64,000 nt of DNA from Hirudo medicinalis. Taxonomy: Eukaryota; Annelida; Clitellata; Hirudinida; Hirudinidae. Below, in pieces: positions 11,682 through 22,998 of the stretch. The translations under genes and the position numbers were made by a program. The stretch lies in NCBI GenBank assembly GCA_011800805.1, contig MPNW01000210.1, positions 106,994-170,993 of the forward strand, in the 5' to 3' direction. The notes under the pieces are model-generated. The model was not told the origin of the DNA. It saw only the letters and a list, made by a program, of their open reading frames with translations, and did not search any database. Position 1 is the stretch's first letter; each line of letters opens with the position of its first letter.

Positions 11682-13217
11682 TTGACAATAGTATTTAGTT
11701 TAACAATTATTTTATTTACTTTCAAAATAAAATAGTCGCAAATTCAAGGTGTTATAAGGTACAAATTAAAAATTGCAAAAGTTTTTATTGGTGTCAGTTT
11801 TTTGACGTAATTTTAATAAGATGGTCTTTAAAAGTTTGACAATTGTCGACAAATGGGAAAGAGGTGGACAAAAATTATCCTAGATTTGTTGACATAATTG
11901 ATAGACGACCCCTTAGCATGCCAAAAACTTGATTTATTTATTGCATACAATTATTTAGTCTCTTTCGTTCGTCATAGGATTTCATCTTTCCTTAAGAAAC
12001 AATAACATCAAACATTCGCAGGGCCATTGCTCGTAAGATAATGTCAAAAATGTAAGTGATGTCAGATACCGACTGGCGAACAGATTAAAATGATAACAAA
12101 AACCATGGTTTAAACTTTCTGCAGCCGTAGAAAACCAGTTTAGTTATGTAAGTCTGTTACGTTGTACTAACTGTCCATACAGTAAATCAAACTAAATCAA
12201 CTTTAAAAATTAACAGAAATTAAAATCACTTTAAAACATTATGTTTACTCTTCTTACCACCAATGCAAGCGGTGTTCAAATTTCGACCAATGCCGTTCAA
12301 TATGATTTTCGTATTCAAATCCAATCTCAAACGGCTCGCGTCGTTACTCTTTGCCGATTTTATTGTAAATCTTTTAAATCAAAACTCCCCTTAGTTGACC
12401 TTAGGAGATGCAGCAGATGACCCCTGGGGTCAGTTTCCGTCTCTTCCAATAAATTTGAATTGGAAATTATGATGTCCTAAGCCACGATTCAAACAGGGAA
12501 TTGATTCCGAATCACATCTTCATCAATGAATATCTCGAATTTCAAAAAGAAATGTAAATAAAATTTTATTCAACCAAACACCTCAGGTGGCAGCAGAAAA
12601 ATTTATGTTGGGCCAATCTTCGTTCCAATAAAAGAAAGGGCGAAAGTCCAGCCACGCCCATCGGTGGATTTGTTTGGTCAAAGTTTATTTTATTAAATGA
12701 TTCGTTAAACAATTGGCAACTGCTTTGAATGGGGATTCTTTTGACTGCATTCCCGACTTGTGCATCCCAGCGAGGAACGTGACACCGTACGTTCGATTCG
12801 TTTGTGAATCTATTTTAACGGTTTGTTTCGACAATTTCAAATTTAGTGTTACAATCGGAGATCGCTTGCAGTCATTAACATGCAACCAAGCAAGTGAAAT
12901 AGCGAGCTTTCAGTCGCTCGACGACATAGGCGCATCAAATTAGCATCTCGTAGAGCAGAGTTGTGGTAATATTAGGACACTTGAGACTCAGTGGAGAGAA
13001 ATAATTAACATTTTCTGACTGAACGAGTTCAATTTAAGAGCCAGTAACGGACGTGGTTTCTTCTGCAGGAGTTTGTGAGTTTAGCCTCAATTTATCACCT
13101 GTGATTGGAAAGGGCTAATTTTATCAAAGTTAGAAGATCTTTTGGTTTGTATTGCAATGCTTGCTCAAATTAATTCAACGGCAGTTTGATATAAAAAGAG
13201 ATTTTTATCGACTGCAG
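11682..13217. other. upstream region of the aquaporin gene
   Basis: No conserved coding sequence recognised. An acceptor-like TTCTGCAG occurs near 13068, a TATAAAAA at 13190-13197 and a short upstream ORF (ATG 13157 to TGA 13189) just before the aquaporin start. Confidence 0.4.
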
Positions 13218-14948
13218 ATGGAAAGTTGGCTGACCGTCATAATGAACAGAAACATCGAAGAATTCAAAAGCCCACTTTTCTGGAGGGCCATCTTCTCCGA
13301 ATTTATGGGAACATTCCTCCTGATTTTCTTTGGATGCTTTTCCATCATCGACTGGAATCCCGAGGCAAAGAACCCTCCTTCCATCGTCCAGATAGCTCTG
13401 TGCTTTGGTCTGATCATCACCGTTCTTGTCAGTGCCCTCGGAAGCGTTAGCGGTTGCAATATCAACCCAGCAGTGACAATTGCCATGCTCATCACCAGAA
13501 GGATGTGCCTCGGCCGCGCTCTCGTCTACATGCTTGTCCAGTGTCTCGGTGCCATCGCTGGAGCACGCCTTCTTGCCTACATGATTCCTGAGCACCTGAG
13601 AGGAAATTTGGCTGCATTGGAGCTGCCAAAATTCGTCGAACCAGTTAACGCCATGTTGATGGAGGTCTTTATGACCTTCATGCTCCTCCTGTCTGTCTTC
13701 GCTGCTTGCGATGAAGGCAAGCCAGAGTACAAGAGTTCAGGACCTCTCATGATCGGCCTCAGTGTCACAGCAGGAGCTTTTGCTGCAGCATGTTTTTTTG
13801 TTTTCTTTGATAACTTTGATATTAATAATCAGCGAGATAGGATTTAAGCTAACCTAGGTTGTTCAGCAGTCGATAACTTAAATATAAATCTCCAGATAGG
13901 CTGAATAAATAAATGCTTGAATTGATTTAGATTTTCTAAGTTATTTAGTGTAAAATCAATGCTTTAATAAAGTTAATTATAATTCCTCAAGGGTCATTAC
14001 ACTGGTGGATGCATGAACCCCGCTAGAGCCCTTGGGCCAGCTGTTGTTGCCAATCACTGGGACCATCACTGGGTAATTTGAATTATTCATTTGTTGCAGA
14101 ATTTAAACTTTAACTTTGGGCTAAAATGTTCACTGAGTCGGTTGCAATAACTGCATAATAAATTGGCATAACTGTTTAAGTATGGTTACTTAAAATAAGA
14201 TTTAATGTCATTTGAAATGTTGTTCACATACTTTAATTTATGGGAGAAGTTTTTTTTTTTGTGCCGTAATCCACTTTAAAACATGGTATTCATTTCTTCT
14301 TCTTACCTGTGTTTGCTTCCTCATAACATTTTGCCCCACTTTATTTCCTTTATTTACATTTTTATTTAACATAAATTAATAACATTGAATAATTGTTAAC
14401 ATTGATAAACTTCACTTTTATAATTTAAATTATGTTCTACTTAATTGCTCACATTTCTTCCTATCTGTTTAACACATTGTGTTCTTCATCTTTTCATGTC
14501 TAACCTATTGATTATTCTTTGATTTTTTTAAATTATTTTTTCTCTCTGCTCCTCAAAATGTTTCAAATTTTGGCCGCTTCAGAAGAGTGAAACAAAAAAA
14601 AAATACGCTGTCGTTCAAGTGCTTTCTTGTAAGAACATTTCGAAAACACTGAACTCTTGACTTTGTGAATGTCGGAGGACACTCGTGAAAGATGCTCCTT
14701 TAATCTCAGACTTTAGACATCCATAAAAGTAGTGTTAATGATTTCAGATCTACTGGTGCGGACCAATACTCGGAGGGATTATTGCATCCCTTCTCTACGA
14801 TCTCCTCTTTGACACAGGAGCTTCCGTCAGAAAGTTCAAGAACCTTCTGACAAAAGTCTCGTATGACCCCAACGGCTCCAACAAACCTGAAATTAACATT
14901 GTTGAGGTTCAAGGTGGGACTTTAGAAGAAGTGAAACCACTCAATTAG
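13218..14948 (+). CDS. aquaporin (MIP family water/solute channel)
   Basis: Three exons, 13218-13799, 13992-14072 and 14748-14948, encode about 287 residues, typical of an aquaporin. The protein is a six-helix channel of the plasma or an internal membrane. The first NPA loop reads [13 protein letters not shown] (about residues 85-97) and the second [14 protein letters not shown], coded by exon 2, followed by the helix-6 motif [12 protein letters not shown]. The second half resembles AQP8 and AQP4-type sequences. The start is the first ATG, directly after an acceptor-like CTGCAG; ATG 13242 is an alternative giving a more usual N-terminus. The exon 1/exon 2 junction uses a weak donor (GTTTTC) chosen because only phase 0 fits exon 2, so up to four residues there are uncertain. 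The His usual in the first NPA loop is Asn. Confidence 0.88.
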
Positions 14949-15167
14949 ACATTGGATTTGTTGGATGAAGTGTATTTTTTAAAATGATGTTGCTGTGTTC
15001 GCTGGTTGAATGTAGGTTGTTGTTGAATGCTTGTTTCGTTTGCCAATGAAAACTCAGCTTCTCAGTTAGCGACTTAGTGACTAACTACTAGTCTTCATTT
15101 GGAGATTCATTCCTTCGACATTTTGCTGCAAGTGAATTGTAAAAATAGTAAAAATAGTGAAACTTGA

Positions 15168-15173
15168 AATAAA
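15168..15173 (+). terminator. poly(A) signal of aquaporin gene
   Basis: AATAAA 220 bp after the aquaporin stop codon, the first good match downstream. Confidence 0.6.
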
Positions 15174-15179
15174 CAACAA

Positions 15180-16254
15180 CTGAAGTGATGTCTTCTTTGA
15201 TTCGAACTCTAGAGGATTTGAGCATTTTAATCTCAAGTGGCGAGAAATTAATTGAATAGCATTATGGGATGCAATTTGTTCACGGATGTTTGCTTGAAGA
15301 AAAACTTAAATCGTTGTAAAGCGATTTATCTCAGTTAATTCGTGCTCGCACGTTCTCAAATAATAAAATAATAAAACAATTTCATGAAATGATAATTAAT
15401 TACGATTTGTTTAAGCTAGCTAAGCTAGCATTCAAATATACTGATAAGTTTATCAACCAATTCCAAGATCTTTCAAGGGCAAGTACGAGTCCTCAATTTT
15501 AGGCATGCATTTATAGCTGGCTAATCAGTCAAAATAAATGGCTAATCACTTATTAACGCTTTTGATGGCCAATCACTCAGAATAAATATTCCTCCAAACA
15601 TTCGGAATATTTTACTTTGAGGTAGCACTGCAATAATTTTTGTATGATTTTATTTTTATTTTTATTAATGGTTAATCTGACGTTGCCGATAATTTTCTGT
15701 CATCTTTATCAAAATTGTTGCATTACAGAGAATAAAATTTGGCTTCCTTATCAAACTTCTCATGAGTGATTTAGGAAACATAATCATAACAATTAAAATT
15801 GTTTAGTGTTGTGTAGTTATTATGTAGTTATATTTGACAATTGCGTCACAACCAAATTTGTGATTTGATTTCTTGTAAGTTCTTGCTTCTTCAATCACTT
15901 CTCCATCGTCATGATCTCTCTTGAACCTCTCTTGCAACCATGTCAAGCTACATCTCACTTTTTTCCTTCTCTAAAACATCTTTTTTGAGAAAGTGTTATT
16001 TGAGTTCAAAGTACGTCACCACAGGGGACTTTGTTGACTTTTGAAAACAATTGAGTTGTTAAACTTATTAAACTTATGCAATTAAGGATGCTCTTCATAA
16101 TTGTTTCTTGATGTTCAGTACTCACTTGTATAACATATTGTGCATTGTGCATTGTGTGGTCGGCGAAGGGTTAACCCGTGCTGATGATTAATAACGATGA
16201 TGATGATGATGATGAAAGTCCAAGGATCATTTATAGACTAAAAATTAAAAATAG
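15180..16254. other. AT-rich intergenic stretch
   Basis: No exon, RNA gene or repeat family recognised. A short (GAT)n run lies at about 16195-16215. Confidence 0.5.
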
Positions 16255-16531
16255 AAATGAACTACGAGAGACAAAGAAGGCAGAGTAGCATCATAGTCTA
16301 CAACTTGACAGAAGATGCTGGAAAGTCAAAAGAAAAAGAATTTGTGTCAAAGTAATCCTGAGTCAAGATCTTTCCAAAGGAGACATGGAAGAATGCAAAA
16401 AGCTGCTTACAGATAAAGTTGAAGAAATCAACCAGAAAGGAGGAAGCAACAAGTGGGTGGTCAAAATCAGGGGACATCCTGGGGCCGTCCATGCTGTTGC
16501 CTGCAGAAGAAGATTGGTTGAATCAAAATAA
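16255..16531 (+). pseudogene. degenerate LINE ORF1-like fragment
   Basis: Two overlapping frames give one protein-like track. The first contains RQRRQSSIIVYNLTEDAG. It then breaks at in-frame stops near 16348-16356, and a shifted frame continues with SQDLSKGDMEECKKLL, then KWVVKIRGHPGAVHAV, and ends at TAA (about 16529-16531). The pattern (a basic stretch, an IIVYNL strand, and a W-VKIRG strand about 70 residues later) resembles ORF1 RNA-binding proteins of non-LTR retrotransposons. No reverse transcriptase is visible nearby, so this is a truncated, frameshifted relic. A decayed host exon is the alternative. Confidence 0.4.
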
Positions 16532-16987
16532 CAGGATTACATTATTTTTCTTTGATCTTTGATTTGAATTCTGATGAATTGAATACGTACAGTGTCAGTT
16601 GTTTAATTAAGTTTTACTTTCGCAGTACCGCGTAGATCCCGAGCAATGTTTGGGGGTCTTTAAAAAATTTTCGTTGATGTTCTTTATTTGGACAGATTGC
16701 TTTTCATTGTTTTGGGTTGGAAAATAAAAACAAAAATGATGATGATGGTGATGACGATGACGACGATGACGAAGACGATGATGATTTCCAACGGCTGTTA
16801 TGAAACGAAATTCAGAAACATCTGCCAATTTAAAAGTGCAGATCGTTAAAATCGACAGAAGAAATACATCAATCACCGATGAAACTCACTAGTGTGAACA
16901 GAACTGCAATGTGACATTTAAACTTGAAACCGACCAAAAAGCTACGAAGCAGTGTGGCTCGTCTGGTCTGCCGGGGTTGCTGGGGTC
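16532..16987. other. intergenic with (GAT/GAC)n tract
   Basis: A GAT/GAC repeat runs at about 16736-16785. Nothing else recognised. Confidence 0.5.
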
Positions 16988-16994
16988 TATAAAA
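16988..16994 (+). promoter_or_regulatory. TATA box of the antistasin-like gene
   Basis: TATAAAA in a GC-rich surround predicts a start site near 17018. A donor GTTAAA at 17060 and an acceptor CTTGCAG ending at 17308 would define a small 5' non-coding exon, leaving only six leader bases before the ATG at 17315. Confidence 0.6.
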
Positions 16995-17314
16995 TGGCCA
17001 GGACCCAAGAACACGTTGTTGTTTCTTCGTTTTTTCTTCAAAGATTCTTTGTTGGGCAGGTTAAATTTAATTGCATTTATTCCATTGCAGTTGTTTGCTG
17101 TCAGCAAGATGTATCTTGTGTTTCCCTCTTTTGAATTTTTGAGAAATTTTGGGGAGCAGTTCGCTATATTTCTTTCAGAGTGGAAATTAAGTTTTATTAT
17201 TATTATTATTATTGCTATTATTTCTGTTATTATTATCATTAAATGTGTAATTTAATTAAATGTTTACTTTAAACACATGTTTTTAATTAAACATTGAAAA
17301 ACTTGCAGCAAATC

Positions 17315-18543
17315 ATGAAAGCTTTCATACTTTGCTACTTCATCGTCGCTCTTGTGATAGTGTCATCCCAGGAAGAAGGTGAGTGAATTGTTAATGCATT
17401 GCATTTATGAATGATGAATTGAAATTTATACATAAAATTTATTTAATTAATAAATAAATTAATTTATTTGACATCCTTAAGGTGATCTTTGTGGGGTACG
17501 TGATCTGTTTATTTTGCTCTTTTAATTACAATAATTAATTACAATATTCTGACTTCACACTTTCAGTCAGAAACATGTTCTCCAGCCCAGGTTTGCGAAG
17601 AAGGCAAATGTGGTAATGATTTAATGATAATTTGGAATGAGTCCAACTACTCACTCGTAAATAGATAACATATTAGCATTTTAAGGATTTTTTTTGCATT
17701 TGTATGATCATTTAATTAATTATGTAATTAATTATTAGTTAAACTTAAATACGTCATTCGCTTTCAGAGTGCACGAAAATCCGCTGCTTCATATTTTGTC
17801 CATTTGGCTTCAAGAGGGATAAGAATGGATGCGAGTATCCATGCACTTGCGCGAATGAAGACGAAGGTAAATTATTAATTTTATTAAGTATTATTAACAA
17901 CTATTGGATGTTAAAATCATGTCAGTTAAGGTTGATTTTGACAAACTCTGAGCAAATTAGGTCTTCAGACTTAAATTCAGTGCAAGATTCGAAAACAGGA
18001 ATTTATGTAATCATTCACTGATCTTTCATTTAGCTTAATAGTTCATCAATTTGTTTAATCAATTAATCAATTTTGCATTCATTTAAGGTGTTTCACCGTG
18101 TGGGGTGAGTTATTTGTGACAAATTTCTATAGCTATTTTTTCACTAAGTTACTGATCATTCAATATCCGTGACGAAATGTTTTGGTTGTTTGTAATCTAA
18201 TTGCTGTAATTACCTACACTCTATAATTATTAATTATGAAAGCTTTATTAACATTTATCATTATTTGCATTACGAACTTTAAAATATTTCATTCATGTTA
18301 TCTAGCGGGAAGAGTGTTCTGGAGCACAAGTTTGCGTGGATGAAAGATGCGGTTGCATTTGATTTGTTTTCATTCTCAGATTTAAGTTTTACCTGAATGT
18401 TAATTCATTGAATGAATTCATTTTTATCTTCAGAATGTCCTGCGGAACGTTGCAAAATTGGATGTCCATTCGGCTTCAAGAAGGATAAGAATGGATGCGA
18501 GTATCCATGCACTTGCGCAGAAGAACCTCAGCAAGAACATTGA
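17315..18543 (+). CDS. secreted two-domain antistasin/hirustasin-type protease inhibitor
   Basis: Seven coding exons (17315-17378, 17482-17495, 17567-17612, 17768-17866, 18088-18104, 18306-18351, 18434-18543) encode about 131 residues. A signal peptide ([19 protein letters not shown]) precedes two modules, each with the antistasin cysteine pattern and ending GCEYPCTCA, very like leech hirustasin. Such proteins block serine proteases through an exposed P1 residue. By alignment P1 is Phe in module 1 (CFIFC) and Lys in module 2 (CKIGC), suggesting chymotrypsin-like and trypsin-like targets respectively; Arg30 is P1 in hirustasin. Each module has the same three-exon layout with a 14- or 17-nt microexon, so the gene arose by internal duplication. 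An AATAAA follows at 18685. Confidence 0.92.
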
Positions 18544-18684
18544 GGATGGTGCAGTCTTTTGGAAGGAACCCAGAAGAACTTTTGTCAGTTCCGAATGTGT
18601 GAACATTCAATTCGACAATTTTAACGCTTGAAATTCTTCCTTTTCCGGTGGAGGGTGATTTAATTAACCCACAAATTTGATGCA

Positions 18685-18690
18685 AATAAA
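18685..18690 (+). terminator. poly(A) signal of antistasin-like gene
   Basis: AATAAA 142 bp after the stop codon. Confidence 0.65.
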
Positions 18691-20129
18691 TGTCATTCTT
18701 GAACTTGACTTTCAGCTTTCAGCAACATTTGTTCTCACATAAGGCAACTTCAATAAGAATATTTTGAAACATATTTACACCTGTTCAAATTATCTCTCCT
18801 TCAGGAATAAAACTTGAAGTTATCATTTCAAAACTTCACAAGATTTCAAACCAGAAAATACTCAGGAAAATAATAAGCTAAGAAATAGGAATGATAGCGA
18901 AAGAGAGCTGCCTATTTTTTGGCCTGAAATCAAAAATGCAAGGATTTTATTAATTCACAAGAATCTTTAAATTCTGAGTAAGTTTTCTCATTTATTATCA
19001 AATTTTAAATTGTTTTGCTATTTATGGTGAACAGTGTGTTGATGAAATTAATTCCAAGTAAACCATTTAGTTTCATTAAATTATACATTTAATTAAACAT
19101 ATCAAATCTTCCATCCTGGCCCGCTCTGGTCCAGTTGGATTTCATGCCGTCTTGAAAACATTCCTCTTCAATGAGGGCTTCATCCAAACTTTCAGTGGAG
19201 GTTCTAGTGGAATATATGCTCCTCTCAATAATACTCAGACTATTACAATAATAAAAATATTAAATAATAATAATATTTTTATTATTATTTTATTAATATT
19301 ATATTATTATTATATTATTATTTATTTTTATTATTATTTTATTAATATTATATTATTATTATATTATTATTTATTTTTATTATTATTTTATTATACTTTT
19401 ATTAATAAAAATATTAAATAACAATAATATTTAATAAATAATTTAATAAAAATATTAAATAATAATAATATTTTTATTATTTTTATAATAAATAATATAA
19501 TAAATAAATAAATATAAATATAATAAATTTTTATATAAATAACAATAATATTTTTATTATTTTTAATAATATTATTATTAATAATTTTAATAAAAATATT
19601 AAATAATAATAATATTTGTATTATTGTTGGTGTTGTTGTTATAAATGTTTTAGTAACATAATATCAATATTATTATTAATATTATTATCGATTAGTTATT
19701 AAATTATCATTTTATATCCCCGTTTCTTTCATTCCGCTTATTTAACTTTTAATATGAGATTTATTTGCTGAAATATTTATTTAAGTGACAGTGTTTGCTT
19801 GGAAATTTGTTTGACGGAAATATGACGGAAAAATCAGAAACAACATTTTCTGCCAAATCAACATCAAAATTTACAAGAAATTTCAATTGGTTTTGCCTTC
19901 AAGATTGGTTGAAGATTTAAGCAATAAAAATCTTTTAGTCCTTGAACAAAAAAAATCTGACCTTTAACAGTTGCAAATGTTAAGAATTTTTTGTTGGATT
20001 CCAAGTACCTCGTTGACTCAAGATGTTAAGAATCTATTTTGTTTTACACAGAGTTGTTAAATCTTCTGCAACATAACCAGTGGGCATAATAAAACGGTAT
20101 TATCGCAGTTAAGACCTTCTTCCATGGTT
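18691..20129. other. AT-rich intergenic stretch with low-complexity block
   Basis: Nothing coding recognised. Positions 19240-19700 are almost pure A/T built from TTA/TAA words, treated separately. The remainder has no recognisable element. Confidence 0.55.
19240..19700. repeat. AT-only low-complexity block with tandem duplication
   Basis: ATT/AAT words form nested palindromes. A unit of about 50 bp (roughly 19276-19329) is repeated almost perfectly at once (roughly 19330-19385). The frame of Ile/Tyr/Phe codons across it is not a gene. Confidence 0.85.
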
Positions 20130-20235
20130 TGAGTTCCTTTACACGGCGGTAAGGGCGACAGTCGTAATGTGTCGTGTTCGAAACCCAGCCTGCATTGCCA
20201 CAAGCGCCCTCGGGGAGGAGCGCTATATAAATGAT
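20130..20235 (+). mobile_element. SINE-like element, copy B
   Basis: Same family as copy A in opposite orientation: GGCGGTAAGGGCGACAG, then GTCGTAATGTGTCG, the B-box-like GTTCGAAACC (20176-20185) and the tail GCGCTATATAAATG. The A box is decayed. A TTTACATTTACA run follows the tail. Confidence 0.7.
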
Positions 20236-20749
20236 TTACATTTACATTAATTTTTGCTGCTGCAAGAATTCGATTTATTCATGATATTATGAATATCTTC
20301 TTATTTCTAAAGCACATGTTTGGATGTTTAAGATCAAAATCCAATTTACATCTTAGATCTAGAAGTCCCAACATTACAATATTGCAAGAAAGGTTCTTTG
20401 GCTACTCTTTTTTTTATTGCAGCAAATTAAAATGAAGAAGAAAAAGAAGAATAGACATAATTTAGTTTGGTAATGCTGAGATTTCAAAACCGGAAAAAAA
20501 ATGTTCATGACTTATTGAAATATTTTCTAACGCTGCAAATTGCATTAGAAACGTGAAATATTTTTTATCAAGTGGCATCGCACAAATGACATATTCGAAA
20601 ATATTCTAATAATAGTAAAAATCAATGAACAAATACTCGAGCAAAAAACGAGAATCAAGAGGATTCAGCTCCTCATAAATATTCAAAGCATGCAAGTAGT
20701 TATAAATCATAAAGATAAGTATAAATTTTAGATTAATAAATTCTAGATT
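20236..20749. other. intergenic, nothing recognised
   Basis: AT-rich, no exon or repeat recognised. It probably includes the 3' UTR of the CD225 gene. Confidence 0.45.
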
Positions 20750-21756
20750 TCAGTCCCAACATCCATATGGAAGACAAGTGGAACGTTTTAAAAGGCCTCC
20801 AGAAACAACGGAAAGAACCAAAGTCAGGGCAATGAATCCGACCAGCAAACCCAAGATAGAAAATGAATACGAAATCTCTTTCCATATCTTTGCCTTCCTG
20901 TAATTCCTTTTTTTCAAGTGGAACTTGCCAGTTACTATTTGAAATTAATATGTTATTTTAAATGATTAATCCTATGTATTTGATTTGTTTTTATCATCGG
21001 CTATCGTATTAAATTGCATCATATATTATATTATGTGTTAATAAAAATTACATTAAATCGATAATTAATGTCAATTGCATGACATCAATTCATTAACTGA
21101 TCACCTGCTGCAAGAAAAGCTACTCCTCCGAATAGAAATCCACAAAACCAGCAAACTAAACAAGCCAGATATGTTGTTCCATCCGTCTTCATTACAAGAA
21201 CATCATCATCGTCATCATCACGACAACCTGATGTCGTTGTTAAAGTATTCCTCTCGTGGAAAGGGATTGCACTTGAGGATGATGCAGTGGCAGAAGCTTC
21301 AAAACCATCACCATCAATAGTGACAACAGCGTCATATCTTGGAGGATCGGGATACTTAGGTGGCGGATATGGAGGTAAGACCGGAACCGCCCATAAATCT
21401 GAGTAATTTGGAAGAACTGGAATCGTGAATATGTTCGCATCTCTTTGACGTTCTCCATAATTTTGGCTTTCTTCAGATGTCAGTGATGGTCTGGAAGGAT
21501 TTACATTGGAATAATTTGGAGTCCATTGGTTGTTTTGGAAGAGGTCTTCTCTTAAATTTTCAACATTCAATGTATGTGAATGATTCTCTGATGAATTCTG
21601 AGCGTCGTTGAGGCTTTGATTTGGCAAGGAACTTTCTGACTGAAACTGAGATGATTCTGAATTATGATTTATTGTGTTTTTGCTGCTGCTGTTGTTGTGG
21701 ATCGACTGAACTTCTGAGCGACAAAGTCCAGGAAAACTTCTGCTTATCAAATTCAT
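20750..21756 (-). CDS. CD225/dispanin-type proline-rich transmembrane protein
   Basis: Two minus-strand exons, 21105-21756 and 20750-20934, give about 278 residues. The N-terminal 170 residues are Ser/Asn-rich and disordered. Next come a proline-rich stretch with two PPxY motifs (PPKY, PPRY), an Asp run, a first hydrophobic segment (LACLVCWFCGFLFGGVAFLA), a basic loop (KKRNYRKAKIWKEI) and a second segment (SFSILGLLVGFIALTLVLSV). The last three are the arrangement of the CD225/dispanin family (IFITM, PRRT and SynDIG-type proteins). PPxY motifs usually recruit WW-domain proteins such as NEDD4 ligases, so endosomal sorting is a fair guess. The splice acceptor (CAAATAG before 20934) was chosen because it alone keeps the second helix in frame. 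Which dispanin subfamily is unclear. Confidence 0.78.
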
Positions 21757-22998
21757 TTTATGGAGAAGTAATTTAATCGAATTGTTGTTGTGGTTTACTC
21801 ACTGATGAAACATTTCTAAAACCTCAAATCAAGATTCTTCGTAGAAAGCCAGCTTTAAGAGACTTTAACCTATTTGAGTGTCTGACGTAGTTATAGACAT
21901 GTGATGTCATGGGTAATTCCTCAGAGGACAAATCAAGCATCGACGAAATTTTATGCATCAAATGTATTTTTGTCGTCATCTGAGTTCCTGTCTCTTTAAA
22001 GTCCCAGTTTAATGAGACAACTTAATTAGTTGAATGTTTTCAAGTGTTTTCTAAGTACAATTATCAATTTAAGGTTAATATAGGTTTTAGAATAGGTACA
22101 GCCATTAGAGGTCTTATAAATGTCATTAAAATTTATGAGCAGGTGTCTTGTTGAAGCTTAATTTGAAATTGAGACTTATCTGTCCTGATTTCAGTATTTA
22201 TTAAGCTTTTATTTGCAATTTGAATTCTTAAGCTTATCACTCTATTATTTTATTGTTTTTTGCAATTTGACCTCGGAAATTTGTGTGAAAACTCTTGAAT
22301 TTCAAATTGTTTAACATTTTGTAATTTAATTGCATAATTATGTAAGAACAATTGCATTTCCCTCTTCCATCTGATCATGAGCAACAACATATTACGAATT
22401 ACAAATTATTTCAATTTATTAAGATTTATGGGATTTAGCAGGTTTTGTTATTTTTTAGATAAGCAATTCAATGTGGGAAGATTCAACAGAGTTAAGACGA
22501 GGTCGTAAAATGAAGTTTTTTTTTTTTAATATACTTGAAACAATATGACGATTCGAACCTAGTGAATACTTAATTAAAGCATTAGATATTCCGTTTTTAT
22601 TGATTTCCGTTCATAACATTGAAATATTTTAAAAACAGTTGACCCCATCTATTCAAAGAAAGCCAAAGTTCTCGGCTGCTTTCTCAAAGATTGAGATCTA
22701 CATTATTATATCAGATCAACAGACCTCGATGAATCTAATCCTGACAGCCTCCCTGATTTACGTTGGAATAAATGGACTTTCTGTTCATGGTAATGCATAT
22801 CTTAACAATTTAAATTAGCCTAAAAGCATTTAATATTATTTAAATTTGCAACATTACAATAAATATTTTCTATAAAATTAAATGAGATTTAGCTATATTT
22901 AACAATATTGTTTAACGAAGTTATTAGTATAATCGATCGAGAAGCACCGCTCGCATTTAAATCTTTGTGTTCATTGAGAGTCGTGGGGTTCGGCTTTC
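21757..22998. other. divergent intergenic region
   Basis: Lies between the start of the CD225 gene (minus) and the start of DDX20 (plus), so it should hold both promoters. No TATA box or conserved exon recognised. A T10 run occurs near 22517. Confidence 0.5.

Noticed and set aside
12241..12420. 58-codon ATG-initiated open frame
   Set aside because: No family resemblance, splice context or compositional support.
13190..13197. TATAAAAA just upstream of the aquaporin ATG
   Set aside because: Only 21 bases before the first ATG, too close to serve that start. It could work only if ATG 13242 is used, so it is not called as a promoter.
13170..13768. Antisense open frames over aquaporin exon 1
   Set aside because: Shadow frames of a well-supported plus-strand exon.
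22545..22570. GGTTCGAATC on the minus strand, tRNA B-box-like
   Set aside because: No A box or cloverleaf could be fitted upstream on that strand; chance match. A similar match near 15200 was rejected for the same reason.
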